Below are positions 47,101 to 58,656 of a stretch of 64,000 bases of DNA, piece after piece; position 1 is the stretch's first letter, and every line of letters begins with the position of its first letter. This DNA comes from Caenorhabditis remanei (Eukaryota > Nematoda > Chromadorea > Rhabditida > Rhabditidae): positions 4,092,001 through 4,156,000 of the forward strand of contig NC_071329.1 in the NCBI RefSeq assembly GCF_010183535.1, in the 5' to 3' direction. The notes beneath the pieces were generated by a model. It was not told where the DNA came from. It searched no databases and saw only the letters and a program-made list of their open reading frames with translations. Made by a program: the position numbers and the translations under genes.

Positions 47101-48526
47101 CTAGCAATCCTCGATTCACCGGACCTGTCTCCATCCTTGCTCACTCCCTTGGTTCAATCATCTGCTTTGATATTCTCACTCATTACTCTCCATTGAGTTT
47201 CCATGACAATTATATTCTTCACTCGATTGATGAATTCCTAAAACGGGAGAATATCAGTAGTGAGGAGCGGAAAGAATTGACAAGTATGAAACAGGATAGA
47301 GAGAAACTAAGGGATCGATCAGTTCTGAATAATTTGATTAAAAAAGATCAACAATTGGATTTCGAGGTCAAGAATTTCTTTGCTGTGGGCTCCCCCATCG
47401 CCCTGTTTATCAATTTACGTGGCGAGTTTTCCACGAATTTCCACAGTAAGACTGCAAATTTCGAGCGGATTTTCAACATTTTTCATAAGAAGGATCCGGT
47501 GGCTTATCGGATCGAACCGTTCTTTGATAGAAAGTTTAAGTTCGTTGGGTCATATCCATTGAACCAAACCGTCGGAGTGCCCTATGAACTTGGAAATATA
47601 TATCTGATGTCAAAGTTCAAAGAAATTTATGAAAAGAAGATTGAGCACAAAGAAAAAGAGTTAGAGAGCAAGAAATACACAAAAGAGTGGAATGATCTAC
47701 TTCTGGAGAAGATTGATTTGAAGGATCTGAAAGAATGGGAAGGAGTGGATTTGGATGACGAACTGGTTAAATTGAAGTTGATCGAAAAGTTAGGGGATTG
47801 GACGTTGGCTGGAAAGGCGTTGGGATCGAAGTTGGGGCTGGCGCATCGCATTGATTTCGAGTATGATGTGAGTTTTTTTTTAAATCAGATTCAGAATTCT
47901 CACGACTTCAGCTTTCCAGGCATATAACTTTTGTTTAAAAAACATTTTATTGGATTATTGTAGTCACGAGGTCTGAAGTCATAATTTTTTATTACAGATT
48001 TCGATACTCCAGAAAATTCTAGAAAAAACTTTTATTATTGACGTATCTGCTAAAACGCCACAGCTCTCCTGACACAAAAAGAGCTGCGATGTAAGAATTT
48101 CTCCGAGCGGCCGTGTAGTCCTCTCGGAGAAAATTTTCAATTTTTTCCTTGTTTACTCACATTTTCCAACATTTATATCGAAACATAGAAAAATACGAAA
48201 ACTTGCAGAAAAGAGTGAGTAAACGAGGAGTTGAGCAAAAAATCTTGTCCGAGAGGACTACACGACAGCGCGGAAAAACTCTTCCATCATATGCGTCGAT
48301 GGTTAAAGGTTTTTAGAGTTTTCTGAAATATCGGAATCTGAAACAACAAAATATGACTTCATTTTTCCTTTAACAGTACAGTAATCCAATAATTTTTTTT
48401 TCATAATTAGTATATTTTCAGACCGAAAGCATTCTGGAACGCTTCACTTCTCACATCGCCTACTGGGATAATCCGATTTTTTCCGCTTTTCTTGCTAATG
48501 TTATTTATGGTAAACCAAATAAGTAA
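44161..48526 (+). CDS. DDHD-type phosphatidic-acid-preferring phospholipase A1, 611 aa
   Basis: Expected to release a fatty acid from phosphatidic acid or other phospholipids at cytoplasmic membranes. Exons 44161-44178, 44226-44661, 45202-45448, 46302-46512, 47049-47867 and 48422-48526 join in frame (1836 nt). The N-terminus has the WWE-like VRWFHG…KWLPFSGRDSLKIE block seen in this family. The lipase motif is ILAHSLGSI, nucleophile Ser near residue 337. DDHD residues lie in KKDPVAYRIEPFF (about 453), RIDFEYD (about 573) and SHIAYW (His about 588). It is shorter than typical family members (often 750-900 aa), mainly at the N-terminus; an upstream exon may be missed. Resembles nematode ipla-1-type proteins. 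Intron 3 holds two GC-rich MITEs. Confidence 0.9.
45499..45895. mobile_element. CTTGTCA GGCCCGG palindromic MITE in DDHD intron 3
   Basis: The ends are CTTGTCAAAAATCGGGCC and the inverse …CCCGTGACAAG. Long GGCCC tandem runs at both ends, AT-rich centre similar to 36976-37303. Confidence 0.8.
45913..46285. mobile_element. CTTGCAAACCGGGCC palindromic MITE in DDHD intron 3
   Basis: Third copy of the 13092 and 27274 family. TTTTTTGTCAGACTT occurs immediately to its left and again to its right, where it forms the real acceptor of exon 4. Confidence 0.75.
46813..46884. mobile_element. Minimal CAGAGTTG-family element in DDHD intron 4
   Basis: 72 bp from CAGAGTTGCATGGAAG to …CCTTGGAACTCTG, with a short AAGTCGGAAGTCGGAA run. 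Flanking octamers GTAGCGAA and GTAGTAAC match only partly. Confidence 0.6.
48095..48290. repeat. Palindromic repeat, GTCCTCTCGGA family, in DDHD intron 5
   Basis: The arms GTGTAGTCCTCTCGGAGAAA and GTCCGAGAGGACTACACG are inverted around CACATTTTCCAACATTT. Related to 24865-25245. Confidence 0.65.
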
Positions 48527-49065
48527 TTAAATTGTACTGTTTTTTTGTGAAATGAAATTGTATGTACAAAACAGGTACCTCAGAACTGTTAAACTGCAAA
48601 AATAGTGAGCTGACGAAGACTAGCCATAACTTCTTTAGATTAGCTTGTACAAAATAATGGTCAACTAAAAAAGTGTAGATCAAGTTTTGTTCTACAACAT
48701 GTTAAAAAATCAAAAACATACGGTTACATCTAGAACCGTGCCACACGTTTGAAATTGATGCTCCAGAATTTTTTTCAAAAACAAAAAATGATTGGACTCC
48801 TAAATCTGTTTATAACTTTTCATAGAGAACTCGTACAAAAAAGTGGTCAATTACAAAAATGAAGCCCTTGACTTGCTCTATAGTATACCAAAAAATCAAA
48901 CATTCAGGGTCACATCTGGAACCGTGATGCAATCTTAAAGTTAAGGTATCACTGAAAATAACGATACACAGTTTTTTCTTCAAATTTTCGTAGTTTTTTC
49001 TCAAAAACCCATCAAAATCGAAACTTAAAAACATTTTTATAACAAAAACAAAAAAAACCACAACT
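48527..49065. other. Convergent intergenic region, no gene
   Basis: Lies between the DDHD stop (plus) and a receptor stop (minus). It contains a diverged inverted repeat (about 48586-48960) with ACATCTAGAACCGTG / ACATCTGGAACCGTG motifs. No exon pattern. Confidence 0.5.
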
Positions 49066-51161
49066 TCATATCCAAAACGACGACAAATGCTGAAAATGGT
49101 CTCCCTTGAATTTCGTCAATTTCTTAATATCGATTTTTCGGCTTTTCCTGATCCAAAAAATATAAACGAGTACAGCACTGGGTGAGACTATTGCATTGAA
49201 TGGTCCGGTCTGAAAAAAAGAAGCAAAACTAAATGAATTTGGTTTCCTAGGCCACCAAAACTCTTCCACCCACATAAAACCATCCTATCACATTCGTATC
49301 GTTATAATCGGGCGTTGATTTCTTGGAAAATAAAGTAAGCATTCCGTCATAAAAACAGAATGAAATCAACTGAATAATCCCAATTATAGTTACAGCAACA
49401 GTCGACACAATTGACTCTTTCCTCATGTATTCTGATTGCACGTTGAAGGTTTTGCTGGAGATTTTTGGTGGTTACTGTAGGGGTTACTGTATCACCTACT
49501 TTCTCGAACATCTTTTCACGTAAAAAATCAGAATTAGTGAGCAGATAATTGATACGGAGCATATAGCAATGTTGGGGATTATGTGTTCACTGAAATAACC
49601 AACAACAATTTTGCCACCTCCTCCTCGTTTTCCCCCGACACGTATACACCCTCCATACCCTGGTTTGCCAGCCGGGGGTATAGCTCAGTGGTAGAGCGCT
49701 CCCTTAGCATGGGAGAGGGCTGGGGTTCAATTCCCCATACCTCCAGAATCTTTTTTCTTTTTTGTGACTCTTCGTACTTACGTCCTCAAATCCAACACCA
49801 CATCACTTTCTCTGAAACAACTCGTTGTCTGCAAGCCACGTAGGGGTCCCCGGTAGTGTTGTTGGATAGTGAACACACCGCTAGCAACCAGGGTAATTAT
49901 ACTCAAAATAAGGCCATAAATTGCTTTTGAGAATTTAATTTTTGTGCTAATTGTCACTGAGATTCGATTAATAATTAGTGAGAATTGGATGAATAATGTG
50001 ACGGTTTTCGTGTATTCATTGATGACGTGATGCGGCCAACATTCTTCACTTTTGAACATTATTTGGGAAATCTCGTGGGAGAAGGCGATGGAGCGGTAGA
50101 GGGACCAGTTCTGGAAGATGGCCTAGGTTTTCGAAGGGGTGGACTAGAAATTGAAAATGGGGAAAACTAGTCCGCGAAGTACGAAAATCTGTGGTGACCT
50201 AACTTTCTCTGATTGGTGGCCTAGTAACCCGAAAACTCGGAAAACTAGTCGACATCGTTAGAACTCGGTTTTTGTAAGCAAATTTTCGAGTTGAGTTTTT
50301 CAAAACAGGTGGCCTAACTTTTCCAGTTTGGTGGCCTAGAAATCCAAAAGTTAGGAAAACTAGTCCGCTATGAAAAAACCAAAAACATCAAAGAAATGTT
50401 CGAAAAAAAAATGTGACCTAACTTTTTCAGTTTGGTGGCCTAGGAATCACAAGGAGTCACTGACACCAATTCTCCCGAATCTCACAACGCGGACTAGTTT
50501 TTCTTATTTCGGGTTTTCTAGGTCACCGACCAAAAAAGTTCGGCCACCAAAAAACGTAATGTTTTTTTCGAATTAAAACTTTCCTACCTGCAGAAAAACA
50601 TACGAAATATTATGAATATTAATGAAAACAATGTCAGAAATGAGTAGACTCGTCGTCGATGCATTGAATATTTGCTTTTTGTATAGTTTTAAGATTGCCT
50701 GAAACAAAATCTTTTTTTCGAAAATTTTGAAAAAAAGTATTGGCGACCTAACTTCTGTGAGTGGCCAAAGTTTTTGGGGTTGTCGGCCGCTATTTAAGAA
50801 ACTAAGGTCATCAAAGTTTGAGAAGTTAGGCCACCACTTTAGAAAGTTAGGCCAACACCTTGGGAAGTTAGGCCACCACTTTGGGAAGTTAGGCCACCAC
50901 TTTAGAAAGTTAGGCCACCACCTTGGGAAGTTAGGCCACCATCTTGAAAAGTTAGGCCACCATATTGGAAAGTTAGGCCACCTCCTTGGGAAGTTAGGCT
51001 ATCTTTTTTTTTCAATTTTTCCCATAATACATAAATTTTGAACTCACCCAAACCGTGACCACAACTGAAATAATAAATAAAATATTTATAAAATAAACAC
51101 TATTTCGAAACACTTCCGACGTCCGAATAGATAAAATAACATCGTCAGAATAAGTGTTCAT
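49066..51161 (-). CDS. Sra-like seven-transmembrane receptor, gene A, 322 aa
   Basis: Probable chemosensory GPCR of sensory neurons. Exons 51161-51048, 50698-50588, 50110-49782, 49589-49500, 49454-49274 and 49209-49066 splice in frame (969 nt). Hydrophobic segments include FINILFIISVVVTVW, TTSLLISDIVFINIHNISYVF, TLFIQFSLIINRISV, AIYGLILSIITLVASGVF, IPNIAICSVSIICSLILIFY, STVAVTIIGIIQLISFCF and FNAIVSPSAVLVYIF. NWSLYRSIAF…IMFKSEEC matches the other receptors here. Odd points: the first of the two usual extracellular cysteines is Ser (SQIMF instead of CRIMF), the N-terminus lacks the CAS-type motif, and the ER motif is INR. It may be diverged or losing function. Intron 1 has a 21-bp tandem repeat; intron 3 houses a tRNA on the other strand. 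Sra assignment is by recall of family patterns. Confidence 0.72.
49674..49745 (+). tRNA. tRNA-Ala (anticodon AGC)
   Basis: 72 nt, cloverleaf complete. The acceptor GGGGGTA pairs with TACCTCC (one G-T), discriminator A. D arm GCTC/GAGC with AGTGGTA loop. Anticodon stem CTCCC/GGGAG with loop TTAGCAT (AGC at 49706-49708). T arm has GGTTCAATTCC. It lies antisense inside intron 3 (49590-49781) of receptor gene A. A T-run (TCTTTTTTCTTTTTT) just downstream can terminate Pol III. Confidence 0.96.
50825..51010. repeat. 21-bp tandem repeat, nine copies
   Basis: GTTAGGCCACCA motifs recur at 50825, 50846, 50867, 50888, 50909, 50930, 50951, 50972 and 50993. The period divides by three, so the plus strand reads as a spurious heptad-like ORF. 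Diverged GGTGGCCTAACTTT motifs are scattered over 50.1-50.6 and 51.5 kb. Confidence 0.9.
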
Positions 51162-52055
51162 TTTGAAAAAATAGAATTTTTTTAAATCTGAAAAAAAATT
51201 TCGACGCAAAAAAGATGCCAATATGAGAAGAAAACGGGAGAAAAATAAAAAGGAAAGGTATAATTCAAAAAAAAAGAGATAATTCCACTGAATTTTCAAG
51301 AGTGATGTATGTTTTTTTTGCTAAAAATGTCTTTCTTCAAAATCTCAAAAATCATGAGAAACGGGTTTCCCGACAGAATTTGGATTATTACGACGGAAGT
51401 AGTTTGTCTGGACTTTGACAGAAATATAATTGTGGGAAAATTCAGGAAAAACATTTTGACGCAATTTTTTATAACGATCCAGGTGAAAAAACTTGTAGAA
51501 TGGTGTTGAACTCGAAAACTTTAGAAAAAATGAAGGACTAACTTTTTCAAATGGTGGCCTAACTTTCTGATCGGGTGGCCTAGGAACCCAGCATTTTGAA
51601 AAACTAGTCCCCAGACTTAAAACTACAAATTTTTGACCTGCGAATTATTTTACTAAGTTTTAACTTTCTATGCCACGCAGCATAACTTCAATTTTTTAAA
51701 GGATTTTCAAAAATAAAAATAATATTTTCAGCTTATATCTCCATAGGTTCAAGAGTTATCAAAAAGTTGAAAACTGATAAAATGTGTAAAATTTTCTGCT
51801 CTATATTTCAGTAATTAACAATTTTTTGATAGCAGGGAGATTAAAGAGATAAACATGTTTGAATGTGGTCAAGTAAAAGAAGGAACGCAGACATTTAGAC
51901 AGTCTAGCCTCTCTACGTCTTTCAAAACTTTTCAACAGCTTCAAGGCTGTCGCACGGCCGGCCGCGGCTTTTTCTTGAAAATCTCAAATGGTCGCGGTCG
52001 GCCCAAAAAAGTTTTGGCACCAGTGGGGGTCGAACACTGGTTGTCAAATTGGTAC

Positions 52056-52241
52056 CAGAGTTGAGCGGAATTCCGCCTTCCGCCTTCCGCTTTCCGCCAC
52101 TTTTTTCTTTCCGCCTTCCGCTTTCCGCTCTCCGCCGAAAAATGTTTTATTCCGCCTTCCGCTTTCCGCCCAAAAAATGTTCATTCCGCTTTCCGCCTTC
52201 CGCTTTCCGCCATTTCAAAAACCGCATTCCGCTCAACTCTG
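52056..52241. mobile_element. hAT-like MITE carrying CTTCCGC repeats
   Basis: The ends are CAGAGTTGAGCGGAATTCCG and the inverse …CCGCTCAACTCTG. Flanking octamers ATTGGTAC and ATTGATAC agree at seven of eight positions. The cargo is TTCCGCCTTCCGCTTTCCG rather than the CTTCCGA of 22037. Confidence 0.8.
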
Positions 52242-53205
52242 ATTGATACCAAAAAGTCAAAAGTATATCAAGTCATGTTTTCCCTTGAAACTCTAGAAAG
52301 CCGCGGCCGGCCGCGATTTCTGACAGCCTTGAACAGTTATCAAAGATCTGTCAAATAGGAAAATAAAGATCACGTCTTGTTTAATAGCTTATTAAAAACT
52401 GAAAATAAATGGAGAAAATTTGAAAAAGTTATATCCGTTCAAAACAATTACATTGATATCTGACTAGAAATCAGAAGAAAAAAACCAGTGATCAGAACAA
52501 GATGATGATTAAATGAAATTTATATTAAAAAATAATAGGGAACACAAATAGTTTTTACCAGGAACACAAGAAGGTCAAACATTCTTTGTGTTTTTTTGAT
52601 TTGATTAGTTATTTATATTCAGAGAAAAGGAGGGAAGGAGTTGACTAGTAACTAGCTATTAGAAAAATAATATTTCAGATTACATAGATTGTTGTTTTTC
52701 AACACAGAGGAAATTGGAAAGACGTCATGGGGCTAGTGAATGATCTACATAGATGACTAAATAGATGAAGACGTGGGGATTCTGAATGTGTTTTCGGAAA
52801 AATGACGTTTCGAAACTGTTTTTTTTCAAAATCAAGACAATTAACCCGCTCTGTGGCCAGAAAGTTTAGCCACTGATTTGGGAAGTTAGGCCACCAAGAA
52901 AGGGCCACCAATTTTTTTCTAACGTTTTCGTATTCAACACCATCCTAAAAGTTTGTCATGTAAGAAACAGACAAACTACTTTTGTTCGGAATTCTTTCGG
53001 GGAACCAATTTTCTCATGATTTTTGGGTTTTTGACAAAAATTTCAGCCAAAAAAATAAAACTCATTGAAAATTATGCGTTTGTGTCTGGAATGGCGAATA
53101 TTTAAAATATCAAAGTTGCCAAATGTTTCGGTTTCCAAATGTCTGGTTGCGAAAGGTCTCGGGGCAATTTTGGTATTTTAACGGGTTCAAACTAAAAAGA
53201 GCATA

Positions 53206-53487
53206 GTTGTCAAGGCTCAGTAGGAAATTTTCAAGGCCCGGCCCGGCCCGAAGGCCCGGCTTCAAAAAATGATCCTTTTTTTCCAAATTTTTTTTGAAAT
53301 TTTTGAAAATTTTCATTAAAAATGAGATCATTTTTAATGCTTTTTCAGAATTTCTTCTAATTCTGAGTGATAGTCGAAAATTTGACTTTTTCGCGAAAAA
53401 AATTAAAAAATTCGAAAAAAATTTTTGAAAGAATTTGAGTTTTAAACTTTCTCCCCAATTTCCCGAATCGGGCCGGGCCTTGACAAC
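53206..53487. mobile_element. GGCCCGG-core element with GTTGTCAAGG termini
   Basis: TA-flanked, with ends GTTGTCAAGG and the inverse CCTTGACAAC, and a GC core similar to the CTTGTCA class. A third terminus type around the same core. Confidence 0.7.
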
Positions 53488-54601
53488 TATGAAAAAGATC
53501 GTTTTCTCTGCTAGCTTTGGTCGTAGATCAAATTTAAAAACGTATTCAGAATCCTCAAGACACCAGCTTCACTACACGGAAGATACATTTTATTAAAAGA
53601 TTTTCACATTGTGAAACACTTTTTCTCGGTGTAACCTATCATTATGCTATACTTTTGAGTTGTGAAGTTCAAACATTGCTGATCATTTCGAAACTTCCAG
53701 TTCGCTGCATAATAATTCCTTTTTTGATACATCGTTATCACCAAAAGCAAGATGTTATCACCAAAATCACAAAAATTACACATGTTTAGTCATCTGGGTC
53801 TGTCTGTCTAGTTGCTAGACACCTTTGGGTTCTGAGTGATAAAACGAAAAAATGAGTAGCTTGTGTCTTTTTCAACATTAAAAGTGAAACACAAAGAGGA
53901 CATAAATGGGGGGTGGGGGTTCTCAGGGAAATGACTTCTTGAGTTTTTGAAATTTCTTATGATATTCACGTTTCCAGTGTTTTGACAGAAGATAAAGTAT
54001 AAAATTGCGCATTATCAAAATAAAAACATATTCAGTATAACCTTGGCTTCTCAGACATACTGAATTCATTATGTTTGAAAATGTGAATAGGCCAGAGTCT
54101 TTTATTCTAGAAACCAACCAAACAAACATTATTAGAAGAAGAAAAGCATAAGAAAGTTACTTCCTCCTCTCCTCTAAACACAGAACAGCATCAAACCACA
54201 TATAACACACTCGACAATTAAAGGTATCAGTTATAATCTTTTCATATTATTATGTATGCATTTCGGCGAGTTTATTTTCATACTTCAAGAATTTTTTAAT
54301 TCGGTGCTCAACCCGCTGAAAGCGAGCGCCGGAAAGCTTGGTCAGTGAGAAATGCCGTATTCTACCAAATATATGGAAGAATACAACACAAATTATCGTC
54401 AAAATGTCAAAAATGAACGCGACCGAAGTCGAGTTTCTAAACCACCGCTTCAATTTTGTTCGGACATTTCACTTACCAAACTTTCCGGCGCTCGCTCTCA
54501 GCGGATTGTGCACCGAATTAAAAATTCTTGAAGTATGAAAATGAACTCACGGAAACACATACAATATTCTATAAAAAATTAGCATTGACCTTAATACACC
54601 T

Positions 54602-57600
54602 TTAAGCTATCGACATTCGTGATGATGTTGCACTACCCCATTGATGAGCGAGACTTCTGAAGTAGGCGTCTTGTGTCGCGTAGCTGTTCGTCGTCTTTAT
54701 CACTCCTATTTTGTTTTTCTTCTTCATTGAAAGACTGCAGAATGAGAGGAGGATGGAGCAGGGGAGTGCAAAGCCGGCGAGGGGGAATGTCTGGAAAATT
54801 TGGAGAGATTTTTGAAGAAGATCTTTGAAATATGTGAAGGTAGTCCAGTAGGGCGTGTTTGCATTTTTTTCAACAAAACTGAAAATTCGAGTGAGAATAT
54901 TATCAGCGCCCATTTTAGGCTTTTGCTAGATAGCGAATCAGTTTCTCAATTGAGCGCAATTACTGCAAACCTGAATTTTAGAAAATTTCACATGAAACAA
55001 CTATCCAATTTGCGAAACCCTTCTTTTCACTGCGTAGCAACTTAAGACGGATACTGAGAGCCTGCAAAAAAACTCACATAAAACCACAAAGCCACATTGT
55101 TCCCATAAAACAGTCCATTTTCCGTCACAAACATCTTTAACGTGATCAACAACGAAGAAATGTATACAGTGTAGATCAAAGTTTGAATGAATGAAACAAA
55201 CGAGACACTCATCGCCGCGTACATATTCGTCTTGTTGGCATACCGGGATTTCAGGTTGTACTCGTGACTGAAATTAACAAATTTTGAGGATAAATGGACG
55301 GTAGGAGGGGGGGGGACTCACGAATCGCGTAGATCATTAAATTTCTTTCGGTTTCTGATCATAATCAGAAAGTTGACAGGGAAACAGAACACATCGAACA
55401 CAACCATGAGAGTGATGAGACTTCTGGAATAGTGTCGATTTACGGAGAAATCTACAGTAACCTAGCTTACCTTGTTGTCGGCATGTCGGGATACATTTGC
55501 TGGAAGCAGTTGGGGCTGTTGAACTCGGAATGTGTCGACGGTTTGATTTTACTAGTTGTGATGACGGAGAGAATTATCGTCATGGTGTTCAAGATGGCGG
55601 GATTGATGAGGTCGGAGTTGGGGAGGAAGTTTACTATTATTCTGAAAAAGTAGGGGTGTTGTGGGAGTTGTGAGGAAATGCGCTGTACTGTTAATTGTCA
55701 TTAGAATTGTTCAAAATATAATTGGTATGAATCAGAACCGCCTGAATTGAAAGCGGATAAAAGATTTGAATGTCTGACCAGTTTTGATCCGGACGGTTTT
55801 AAACCGGATAGTTTTAATTCAGAATCTGATTCGGTGGTGCATCTTTTAAAGCTTGTAAGTCGCCTAAAACTCAAAGCTATCAACTGAAAAATAAACCAAA
55901 CTGTAGATCTCGTCGAGTTTTGTGTGTTTGATCTGCTCCTAGACGGATTATAGATTATGAGTGTGCAGTCGCTTGGGTAGAATTTGTTATCTCGTTTTTA
56001 TGCAGTCTTACCAGTTTCAACGGTCCGGAATACAGTCTGGAGTAAGCTACATGCTTAAAAATCATTGATATTTACAGTTTGGTATAATTTTATAGTTATT
56101 AGCAGAGCATTTTTCATACAACTGCGCTCCGCCGCAAACGAGAGAGTATCGGCGAGAAACACAATGTTTTTTTCTGGCGAAAAGCAGGTTTTCACAAGTT
56201 TTTATATTTTTTTGCCAATTTCCGAGAGAAAATTATGAAAAATAGTTCAAAAATGTTGAAAATCTGTTTCGCGTCAGTTATAATTTCACTGCATTTTTAC
56301 CATGTTAGTATAGCTCAGTTTTCAAGACTGCGCTCTACCAAAACTATAAAAATGCATGTAAAATCGAAATGCAGAAAGCAACTATGGGTGACTCCGTTTC
56401 ATATTACAAGGTGCACTAAAGCTATCTTGCAACAATACTCTTTCCCTCACCTCTCGACAGTTATAGCAATCTGAGAGATTGGTAGTAGAACCCTAAAGAA
56501 TACTCCCATAATATACAGGAAATAACATTCGGATCCATGAAACATTATCCGACAAGAGTCGTCGGATCGGGTGATCGAGCGGTAGAAGGACCAGTTCTGA
56601 AGAACATACAAAATTTCGGTGGGTATGAGATATCAATGAGTGAAATTTAAATCATTCTAGGATTATAACGATGTTCTCTAAATCTTCAGTCACTTACCAT
56701 AGTACAAATAAAATAAATATCATGGACAACATAATATATCATACAGTAGAACAGGAGGTTCCGAGTGGTCGTACTGAATAGTTTCTTGGTCAGCAGTTTT
56801 TTGATTGCCTGGAATCATTTTTTGCTTTTTTTCTGTAAAAGTCACGATAAAATTGTTAGCAAACTCTAAAAACCCAGTAAAGTGTCTAGCTACAGAAGTT
56901 TGGTATCGTCCACAAGTTGTCGTGCGGGTGTTTGTACACAATTGAGACTACAGTAACCTTATCTAGATACAGTAGCGAGCATAAGTGAGTACCCCTAGGT
57001 ACTTTCATGTGTAGCTCAGCTGAATCATGTCCGTTTTGCTTAAACTTTTTTTTGAAAGGAAGCCAAAATATTCAGCAATACGAATATATGTTTTTTGAAA
57101 AACTTCCACCACTGATTTTTTCGATAATCGATTTTTCCTGATCTTGATTTGAAAATCCGAAAAAAAACTTTTTATTTTTCTCTTGGAGTTATTGAGTTTT
57201 TGATGTCAAAATGATGTTCAAATAAACAAAAAATTATGTTGAATTGGTTTCTCAACTCCTGAGCATCGTGCTAGAGCTCCAGAAGTCAAAAGTAGTGCAT
57301 TCAAAAAAATTTTCATAACTCCTCAAAAAAGGCTTCAAATTAGCCGAAACATGCACCAAAAGACGTGTCTTGAGTTTTTCTACAAACCAACATCAAAAAA
57401 TTACAGTTTAAGAAAAAATAATTTTTCTAATTTTTTCACTAAAAATTTTTTTTAATTCCTATTTTTTCTCAATTTCTGGTATTTTCTGACTACAACACGA
57501 ACAAGGAACACATAAATGTGTTTTATTATGTGTGATAAAACATCTTGCATGTAGTTTTTTGAAAGTTATGTTTGTTTTTCATCCAGAAAATACCAGAAAT

Positions 57601-58656
57601 TGAGAAAAAATAGGAATTTAAAAAAATTTTTAGTGAAAAAATTAGAAAAATTATTTTTTCTTAAACTGTAATTTTTTGATGTTGGTTTGTAGACAAACTC
57701 AAGACACGTCTTTTGGTGCATGTTTCGGCTAATTTGAAGCCTTTTTTGAGGAGTTATAAAGATTTTTTCGAATGCATTACTTTTGACTTCTGGAGCTCTA
57801 GCACGATGCTCAGGAGTTGAGAAGCCGGTTCAACATAATTTTTTGTTTATTTGAACATGTTCCATCGTTTTGACATCAAAAACTCAATAACTCCAAGAGA
57901 AAAATAAAAAGTTTTTTTTCGAATTTTCAAATCAAGATCAGGAAAAATCGATTATCGAAAAAATCAGTGGTGGAAGTTTTTCAAAAAACATATATTCGTA
58001 TTGCTGAATATTTTGGCTTCCTTTCAAAAAAAAGTTTAAGCAAAACGGACATGATTCAGCTGAGCTACACATGAAAGTACCTAGGGGTACTCACTTATGC
58101 TCGCTACTGTAGCTAAAACACTGAATGAGAGACAACCAACGGAAAATCGGAGGATGATACGCTCCCTTGAAACTTGACTAATAAATTATTTACAGTTTTT
58201 CTTTTAGTATAACTCTTTATGCTTGGAACACTGACATGGAATGTATCCTGACTGCTACCCCGAAAGTACCGATTTTTTTCTCATCCGATGAATTTTCCCG
58301 AGACAAAATGACTCATGAGGATTTTGAATATGTTTTTAATTTTGGCCTACGATCAATCCGAGACAAGATACAAAGCTTCCTAGTTTGATAAAACAATGTT
58401 ATCTGGCTTAGACACGCTGTATCTTAGTCCGTTACCGTGTTCCCCAAAATTTAGAACCAGATTCTAAATCCCCATGTTTTCACCTTCCCATCCATACCAT
58501 CCTTACCATATGCATCATCAAAAACGTCAGTACTATCGTGACATTATGCACATAAACGTTGAGCCGAGACGCGTGAGAAGTCCGTTCATCCATCTCAAAT
58601 GGTGAAGCACATGAGTTGGAGTAAGTGATGATTGGCGGGAAACTTGAATAATTCAT
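54602..58656 (-). CDS. Sra-like seven-transmembrane receptor, gene B, 352 aa
   Basis: Probable chemosensory GPCR. Exons 58656-58507, 56808-56698, 56596-56451, 55641-55471, 55423-55322, 55267-55078 and 54790-54602 splice in frame (1059 nt). The N-terminal NSCASPFEMDER fits the CAS motif of Sra receptors. NWSFYRSITRSDDSCRIMFHGSEC keeps both extracellular cysteines, and TM3 ends ITVER. Later hydrophobic segments are MTIILSVIT, LITLMVVFDVFCFPVNFLIMI, MSVSFVSFIQTLIYTVYISSLL and FPLAGFALPCSILLSFCSL. Intron 1 (1.7 kb) contains a 1.14-kb palindromic transposon. Intact; ligand unknown. Confidence 0.8.
56970..58109. mobile_element. 1.14-kb near-perfect palindromic element
   Basis: The ends CAGTAGCGAGCATAAGTGAG and the exact inverse are flanked by TA. 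The arms, about 550 bp each around a centre near 57530, differ at only a few positions. No ORF. Lies in intron 1 of receptor gene B. Confidence 0.92.

Larger units (their letters stand above)
51162..54601. other. 3.4-kb intergenic region, no gene recognised
   Basis: Contains a CAGAGTTG-family element (52056-52241), a GGCCCGG element (53206-53487) and a palindrome (54265-54545; CTTCAAGAATTTTTAATTCG mirrored). The remaining AT-rich DNA shows no exon series on either strand. Confidence 0.55.

Noticed and set aside
47627..47851. Serine-rich minus-strand ORF
   Set aside because: Antisense shadow of the Lys/Glu-rich linker in the DDHD lipase.
50727..51041. Plus-strand ORF of repeated LGHH units
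   Set aside because: Produced by a 21-bp tandem repeat whose period is divisible by three; antisense to a receptor intron.
52049..52246. Plus-strand ORF rich in FRFPP-like repeats
   Set aside because: Translation of CTTCCGC microsatellite cargo in a TIR element.
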